From positions 184,964 to 248,963 of the forward strand of contig JAQBOZ010000024.1 in NCBI GenBank assembly GCA_028287785.1: 64,000 nucleotides of DNA, read 5' to 3'. Source of the DNA: Chlorobiota bacterium. Lineage in GTDB: Bacteria; Bacteroidota; Ignavibacteria; OLB7. The first letter of the stretch is position 1. Every line of letters starts with the position of its first letter. The notes under the pieces are model-generated. The model made no database searches and was not told the DNA's origin. It saw only the letters and a program-made list of their open reading frames with translations. The position numbers and the translations under genes are program-made. Positions 59,949-64,000 of this stretch are shown one piece after another.

Positions 59949-61313
59949 ATGGGGAATAATTACAACAGCGATCATGAGCCCGATGGCGCCGATCACGACC
60001 ATGACGCCGATCACGACCATGGCGCCGATCACGACCATGGGGCCGATCACGACCATGACGGCGATCACGGTCACGAGGCCGATCATCATCATGATACGGA
60101 TCATGACCATGACGGCGATCACGATCATGACGATCATCATCACGATGACGACCATCACCGGCCGGATTCCAATTACGGCCGGAAAGTAGAGCAGGCATGG
60201 CGTGACGCGGGCGATCCCACGAACCTCGCGGAACAGCTTGTTGCCCCGACGCTTCGCGATCGCGAGTCCAAATGCTCGGCCGGCTGCGGCTCCGATGGCA
60301 AATGCGGCACCGGCGGCTGCGGCACGGGCGGCTGCGGCACCGGCTCGCTGGTCGATCTGATCCTCACCGATTTCGGGTATGCCGATCAGCGACGGATTAT
60401 CGAGGTCGAGTACAAGGGGGCGCGGAGGGAGTTCGTGGAGGTGACCGATCTCGACGTGCCGCTTCGCGTGAATGATCTTGCGCTTATCGAGAGCGAGAAA
60501 GGGGTGGATGCCGCGTTCGTCTCGATGACCGGCTCGCTGGTTCACGCCAAGCGGAAGGCGAAGCGACTCTCCGCCGAGCCGCTCTCCAAGCTCTATCGGA
60601 AGGCGACGAAGGAGGATGCCGAGCGCTACAACGCCAACCGGGCGTCGGAGCTGGAGGCCATCCGCGTCTGCCGCGCCCGCATCGAATCGTTCAACCTGCC
60701 GATGCACCTGGCCGATGCCGAGTGGCAGTTCGACCATCATCGCATCACCTTCTATTTCACGGCCGACGGTCGCGTGGATTTTCGCGAGCTGGTGCGCGAT
60801 CTTGCCGCCATCTTCCGGACCCGCATCGAGCTTCGGCAGATCGCCGTGCGCGATGAGGCCAAGCGGATCGGCGGGATGGGGGTCTGCGGCAAGGAGCTTT
60901 GCTGTACAACGCATCTGGGCCGATACGAACATATCACCCTGGAACACGCAAAGGCGCAGAGCCTTCAGATCAACCCGACCAAGCTCTCCGGCCAGTGCGG
61001 ACGCCTGAAATGCTGCCTTCTGTACGAGCTGGATACCTATGTGAACGGCCTGAAGCGATTTCCGCCGCTGGAATCGACCATCCGCACCACCAAGGGGGAG
61101 GGGCGTGTGCAGAAGGTGGATATCTTCAGGGATATCGTCTATCTCCATCATCCCGCCACCGACCAGTGGGAGCAGCTTACGCTGGAGGAGCTTCGGATGA
61201 TGCCGGATGACCTCCCCGCGGTTCCGCCCGCCAGTGAGCCGAAGCCACGCGGCAATGGAGGGGAGCGTCGCAAGCCGGAACGTGAACGGCCGGAACCGGA
61301 AGGGGAGAAATGA
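59949..61313 (+). CDS. ricT: RicT/PSP1-family protein with His/Asp-rich N-terminal repeat
   Basis: 454 residues. The PSP1 core (about residues 145-420) has the conserved cysteines of RicT in ELCCTTHL and GRLKCCLLYE, which bind [4Fe-4S] clusters in the B. subtilis Ric complex. Ahead of it is a Cys-rich CSAGCGSDGKCGTGGCGTG segment (residues about 108-126). Residues 14-70 form eight six-residue units of the type ADHDHD/ADHDHG plus a His/Asp tail, encoded by 18-nt DNA repeats. This N-terminus is unusual and could bind several divalent metals. RicT-family proteins affect RNA processing and development; here function is inferred. The C-terminus is Pro/Glu/Arg-rich. Confidence 0.9.
   Translation: MGNNYNSDHEPDGADHDHDADHDHGADHDHGADHDHDGDHGHEADHHHDTDHDHDGDHDHDDHHHDDDHHRPDSNYGRKVEQAWRDAGDPTNLAEQLVAPTLRDRESKCSAGCGSDGKCGTGGCGTGGCGTGSLVDLILTDFGYADQRRIIEVEYKGARREFVEVTDLDVPLRVNDLALIESEKGVDAAFVSMTGSLVHAKRKAKRLSAEPLSKLYRKATKEDAERYNANRASELEAIRVCRARIESFNLPMHLADAEWQFDHHRITFYFTADGRVDFRELVRDLAAIFRTRIELRQIAVRDEAKRIGGMGVCGKELCCTTHLGRYEHITLEHAKAQSLQINPTKLSGQCGRLKCCLLYELDTYVNGLKRFPPLESTIRTTKGEGRVQKVDIFRDIVYLHHPATDQWEQLTLEELRMMPDDLPAVPPASEPKPRGNGGERRKPERERPEPEGEK
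59988..60158 (+). repeat. 18-nt tandem repeat encoding the His/Asp-rich region
   Basis: Eight consecutive 18-nt units of the GATCACGACCATG type encode xDHxHx, with drift in the last units, ending in a CATCATCACGATGACGAC-like stretch. Units are long, in frame and pure enough to change copy number by slippage. Confidence 0.9.
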
Positions 61314-61325
61314 GAGGGGCCGGCA

Positions 61326-62036
61326 GTGAATAACCCGGAACGCACCCGGCTGCTGATCTTCGCCAAATATCCGCGGGCCGGCGATGTGAAGACGCGTCTG
61401 GCGCCGCCGCTTGCGCCGGAAGAGGCGGCGCGGCTCTACGGCGCGTTTCTGCTCGATGCCATCGACGCCTACCGCGCGCTGAGCCCGGCTATTGAGCCGG
61501 TGCTCTACGTTGCCAACGGAGAGGATATCGAGCCGATGCGGCATCTGGCCGGCCGGGAGATCGATATCAGGGCGCAACGCGGCGCGACGCTGGGCGAACG
61601 GCTGCACGCCGCGTTTGTCGAGGCGCATGATGATGGCGCGGACGCTGCATGCGCCATCGGCACCGACCATCCGACGCTTCCCGATGAGTATATCCTTCAG
61701 GGGATCGGCGCGCTGGGGGATCACGACATGGCGATAGGCCCGGCCGATGACGGCGGCTATTATCTGCTCGCCCTCAGGCGACCGTGCGAGGAGCTTTTCC
61801 GCGACATGCCCTACAGCACCCCCGGACTTCTGGACGCCACGCTGGCGGCGGCGCGGCGCATCGGCATGCGGGCGCATCTCCTTCCGGTCTGGTACGATGT
61901 GGATGATCGCGATTCGCTGCTGCGGCTTGATCGCGACCGCTCGCTGCTGGCGAGCGGGAGCAGAACGGGCCATATGCTCGATTCCCTCGCGGGGCTGATC
62001 GCGGAGATTCGTGGCGAATCGGGCGGTGCGATATGA
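61326..62036 (+). CDS. TIGR04282-type glycosyltransferase (DUF2064)
   Basis: 236 residues from GTG 61326. Family segments are LLIFAKYPRAGDVKTRLAPPL at the N-terminus and the nucleotide/metal loop IGTDHPTLPDEYI followed by GPADDGGYYLLAL. The family is annotated as a GT-A fold transferase linked to arsenosugar biosynthesis; substrate is not known. No arsenosugar partner genes (ArsM, ArsS) are nearby. The stop overlaps the nadD start by 4 nt (ATGA). Confidence 0.88.
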   Translation: MNNPERTRLLIFAKYPRAGDVKTRLAPPLAPEEAARLYGAFLLDAIDAYRALSPAIEPVLYVANGEDIEPMRHLAGREIDIRAQRGATLGERLHAAFVEAHDDGADAACAIGTDHPTLPDEYILQGIGALGDHDMAIGPADDGGYYLLALRRPCEELFRDMPYSTPGLLDATLAAARRIGMRAHLLPVWYDVDDRDSLLRLDRDRSLLASGSRTGHMLDSLAGLIAEIRGESGGAI

Positions 62037-62647
62037 TCGATCTTACCGATGATATTCCCGCCACGGCGCGCTCCGTCGGCATCTTCGGCGGCACGTTCGA
62101 TCCCGTCCACATGGGGCATCTCCTCCTTGCCGAGTATGCCCGCGATGAGATGCGGCTCGATATCATCCTTTTCCTTCCGGCGTATATTCCGCCGCACAAG
62201 CGGGACGGGCGCGCGATCTCCGCGGCCGGATGCCGGCTGGAGATGCTGCGTCTGGCAACAGAATCCAATCCCGGCTTTGCCGTTTCCGCCCATGAGATAG
62301 AGTGCGAGGGGGTCAGCTACACGGTGGACACGCTCCAGAGGATGCGGGAGGCGTGGCCGCAGGTGAAGCTGACAATGCTGATCGGCGGCGACAGCGCGCG
62401 CGATTTCCGGAGCTGGCGGCAGCCGGAGCAGATCGCCCGGCTGGCCCGTATCGGCGTCTGGGAGCGTCCCGATATCCCGCTTCCGCCGGAACTGCTTCCG
62501 GGCGTTGGATATCATCGCATCGATTCCCCGCTTATCGAGATATCGAGCACGGAGATCCGGGAGAGCGCCCGCGAGGGGCGTTCGATCCGCTATCGCACGC
62601 CCGATCCGGTTATCCAGTATATCAATCAGCATGGCCTCTACCGTTAA
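62033..62647 (+). CDS. nadD: Nicotinate-nucleotide adenylyltransferase
   Basis: 204 residues. The nucleotidyltransferase signature VGIFGGTFDPVHMGHLLLAEYA at the N-terminus (HxGH), PAYIPPHKRDGRAISAAGCR, GGDSARDFRSW and the C-terminal ISSTEIRESAREGRSIRYRTP are all present. It makes deamido-NAD+ from nicotinate mononucleotide and ATP. It is coupled to the upstream glycosyltransferase by a 4-nt overlap, and its end overlaps the permease gene by 17 nt. Confidence 0.97.
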   Translation: MIDLTDDIPATARSVGIFGGTFDPVHMGHLLLAEYARDEMRLDIILFLPAYIPPHKRDGRAISAAGCRLEMLRLATESNPGFAVSAHEIECEGVSYTVDTLQRMREAWPQVKLTMLIGGDSARDFRSWRQPEQIARLARIGVWERPDIPLPPELLPGVGYHRIDSPLIEISSTEIRESAREGRSIRYRTPDPVIQYINQHGLYR

Positions 62648-63491
62648 CCCCGCGTCCGGCGCGCGCCGCTCACCGATCCGTTTTCCGAGGATCATCCTTC
62701 ACGTCGTGCTGATCCTGGTGCTGCTCGGGATGGTATTTCCGCTGCTCTGGATGATCGTGATCTCGCTGCGCGAGCAGAACCCGGACCTTACCTCGTTCCT
62801 GCCGCTGCTCAAGGGGCCGTTCTCCCTCCGCAACTACGCCGATGTCCTCTCGCTCAACTCGTTCGATGTCTACTTTCTGAACTCGATTCTGGTGGCGGTG
62901 GCGGTGACGGCGGGGAATGTGATCTTCTGCACGATGGTCGGCTATGCGCTGGCGCGACGGCGCATCCCCGGCAGGAGCTTTCTGCTGCTGACGGTGATTG
63001 CCACGCTGATGATTCCGCCGCAGGTGATCATGATCCCGCTCTACCGGCTGATCGTGAACCTTCACTGGATCGATACCTACTGGGCGCTGATCATCCCCAC
63101 GCTGGTGACGCCGTTCGGCATCTTCCTGATGCGGCAGTACGTTCAGAACCTCCCGCGCGATATGGAGGAGGCCGCCCGTCTGGACGGCGCCGGCGACTGG
63201 CGGATCATCTTCAGCATCATCATGCCCCTCTCCCGGCCGATGCTGATCGTCCTGGCCGTCTATCAGTTCCTGACCACGTGGAATACATTTCTCTACCCCT
63301 TCCTCTTCGTCAACCGGGATGACCGTCGCACGCTGATGGTGGGCCTTACCTCATACCTCGGCAACCAGTCGGTGGACTGGGGGCATCTGATGGCGGGGGC
63401 GAGCATATCGGCGCTGCCGGTGATCGCGCTCTTCGCGATCTTCCAGAAGCAGATCATCCAGGGGATGACCGCCGGGGCGGTAAAGGGGTAG
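62631..63491 (+). CDS. Carbohydrate ABC transporter permease (MalG type)
   Basis: ATG 62631 gives a 286-residue protein with six transmembrane helices (first IILHVVLILVLLGMVFPLLWMI). The inner-membrane EAA loop EEAARLDGAGDWRIIFSIIMPLSRP near residues 185-210 contacts the ATPase. The type is the second permease of sugar importers. It overlaps nadD by 17 nt, and no binding protein, partner permease or ATPase is adjacent downstream in this window, so the transporter is split. Partners must be elsewhere. Confidence 0.93.
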   Translation: MASTVNPASGARRSPIRFPRIILHVVLILVLLGMVFPLLWMIVISLREQNPDLTSFLPLLKGPFSLRNYADVLSLNSFDVYFLNSILVAVAVTAGNVIFCTMVGYALARRRIPGRSFLLLTVIATLMIPPQVIMIPLYRLIVNLHWIDTYWALIIPTLVTPFGIFLMRQYVQNLPRDMEEAARLDGAGDWRIIFSIIMPLSRPMLIVLAVYQFLTTWNTFLYPFLFVNRDDRRTLMVGLTSYLGNQSVDWGHLMAGASISALPVIALFAIFQKQIIQGMTAGAVKG

Positions 63492-63496
63492 GGGGC

Positions 63497-63730
63497 CTAC
63501 AGGAAGCTGGCCTGATCGCTCGGGCCGTGCATGTCCATGATCGTCCGATGAACCTCCTCGACGGTCATCGGCGGGAGATATTCCGCGTCCTCGACCTTCT
63601 TCTCCTTGCCATTCACCTCCACCATCGTAGCCCCCATGTAGCGGACAAAGCGGAGCGCGTCATCCTTGCCGAGCGCATCCACCAGCGCGCGAAAACCGAT
63701 GTCGTTGATCTGCTGCTGCGTGCGAGCCAT
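63497..63730 (-). CDS. Small conserved hypothetical protein
   Basis: Start at 63730 has GGAGG 8 nt upstream. The 77-residue product begins MARTQQQINDIGFRALVDALGKDDALRFVRYM and ends DMHGPSDQASFL. The segment IGFRALVDALGKDDALRFVRYM is typical of short conserved proteins sometimes found next to toxin-antitoxin genes, which I recall only generally. No toxin gene lies beside it here. Probably cytoplasmic; function unknown. It is convergent with the ABC permease, only 5 bp from its stop. Confidence 0.75.
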   Translation of the reverse strand: MARTQQQINDIGFRALVDALGKDDALRFVRYMGATMVEVNGKEKKVEDAEYLPPMTVEEVHRTIMDMHGPSDQASFL

Positions 63731-64000
63731 CGTGCCATCCTCCATTGATGATCGTTATCGAATAATCATGCAAGTCCCGGGCCGGAGCTGTCGCGGTTGG
63801 GTGATATCCTGGTGGGAAGCGTGATGGATGTGAAGATGATAGCGGGGCCTGTAGGGGCAATTCATGAAGGGCACTATATACTTGCGGGGACCTGTCGTTG
63901 TCCTGCTCGCGCAGTCGGGAATTCATCCCGTGTTGAAGATCAATTCCCGCTTGCGCGAGTATGACCGTCGGAGATATTCAGAGGATAACGCCCGTTATCG
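63731..64000. other. 270-bp end region with inverted repeat
   Basis: No gene recognised. Arms 63906-63923 and 63942-63959 (CTCGCGCAG..CGGGAATT type) pair in 16 of 18 positions with an 18-nt loop. The window ends within an ATAACG..CGTTAT palindrome. Confidence 0.5.

Noticed and set aside
59928..61973. Long minus-strand frame of 681 codons opposite the RicT gene
   Set aside because: It is the antisense shadow of the RicT and glycosyltransferase genes. Its Val/Met/Ile-rich end is just the reverse of the His/Asp repeat.

Overview
The window looks like chromosome of a GC-rich (about 60 percent by eye) member of the Bacteroidota/Chlorobiota group, possibly a Kapabacteria/Ignavibacteria-type lineage. 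The evidence is three proteins ending in type IX secretion (T9SS) sorting domains, two exact matches to the Bacteroidota promoter pattern TTTG-N19-TAnnTTTG, many SPII lipoproteins and beta-barrel outer-membrane proteins, and the order tRNAs-rpmG-tRNA-Trp-secE-nusG-rplKAJL-rpoBC. The exact phylum is inference. I see no transposase, integrase, phage module, CRISPR array or rRNA.

Layout. 1-9.4 kb: two very large proteins of unknown function (the first cut by the window edge) and a beta-barrel outer-membrane protein. 9.4-15.4 kb: a lipoprotein, a translationally coupled SNF2 helicase/SWIM zinc-finger pair and a short-chain dehydrogenase. 15.6-22.6 kb: five minus-strand envelope genes (TonB-dependent receptor, HupE/UreJ-like membrane protein, DUF6702-like secreted protein, TPR lipoprotein, DUF4331 protein with T9SS tail), probably one metal-related system. 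22.9-25.8 kb: a lipoprotein and an asparagine-synthetase-like ligase that lacks the glutaminase cysteine. 25.8-39.6 kb: a candidate structured RNA, tRNA-Tyr, -Thr, -Gly, rpmG, tRNA-Trp, secE, nusG, four ribosomal protein genes, rpoB and rpoC. This is the translation/transcription core, with leader and intergenic hairpins that probably set ribosomal protein and polymerase levels.

39.7-51.6 kb is accessory: two small cysteine-bearing secreted proteins, purine nucleoside phosphorylase, an ArsR/SRPBCC operon that appears leaderless, a giant AAA+ regulator with a C-terminal SARP/BTAD module, a zinc-ribbon protein, a T9SS-tailed protein, a globin flanked by four copies of a hairpin repeat, two small uncharacterised proteins, a flavin reductase and a TPR protein. 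52-58.3 kb holds an M61 peptidase, a Ca2+/H+ antiporter, a GNAT acetyltransferase, an inositol-monophosphatase/HisN-type phosphatase and a secreted lytic-transglycosylase/amidase with T9SS tail. 58.6-63.7 kb holds holB, a RicT/PSP1 protein with a remarkable His/Asp-rich N-terminus, a TIGR04282-type glycosyltransferase, nadD, a sugar-ABC permease and a small hypothetical gene.

Two dispersed repeat families are visible: a hairpin with a conserved GTTGGGGGAC apex (four copies around the globin gene) and a GC-rich element with an identical 24-bp core (three copies), one of which encodes the C-terminus of the SRPBCC protein. Convergent genes are regularly separated by strong bidirectional stem-loop terminators.
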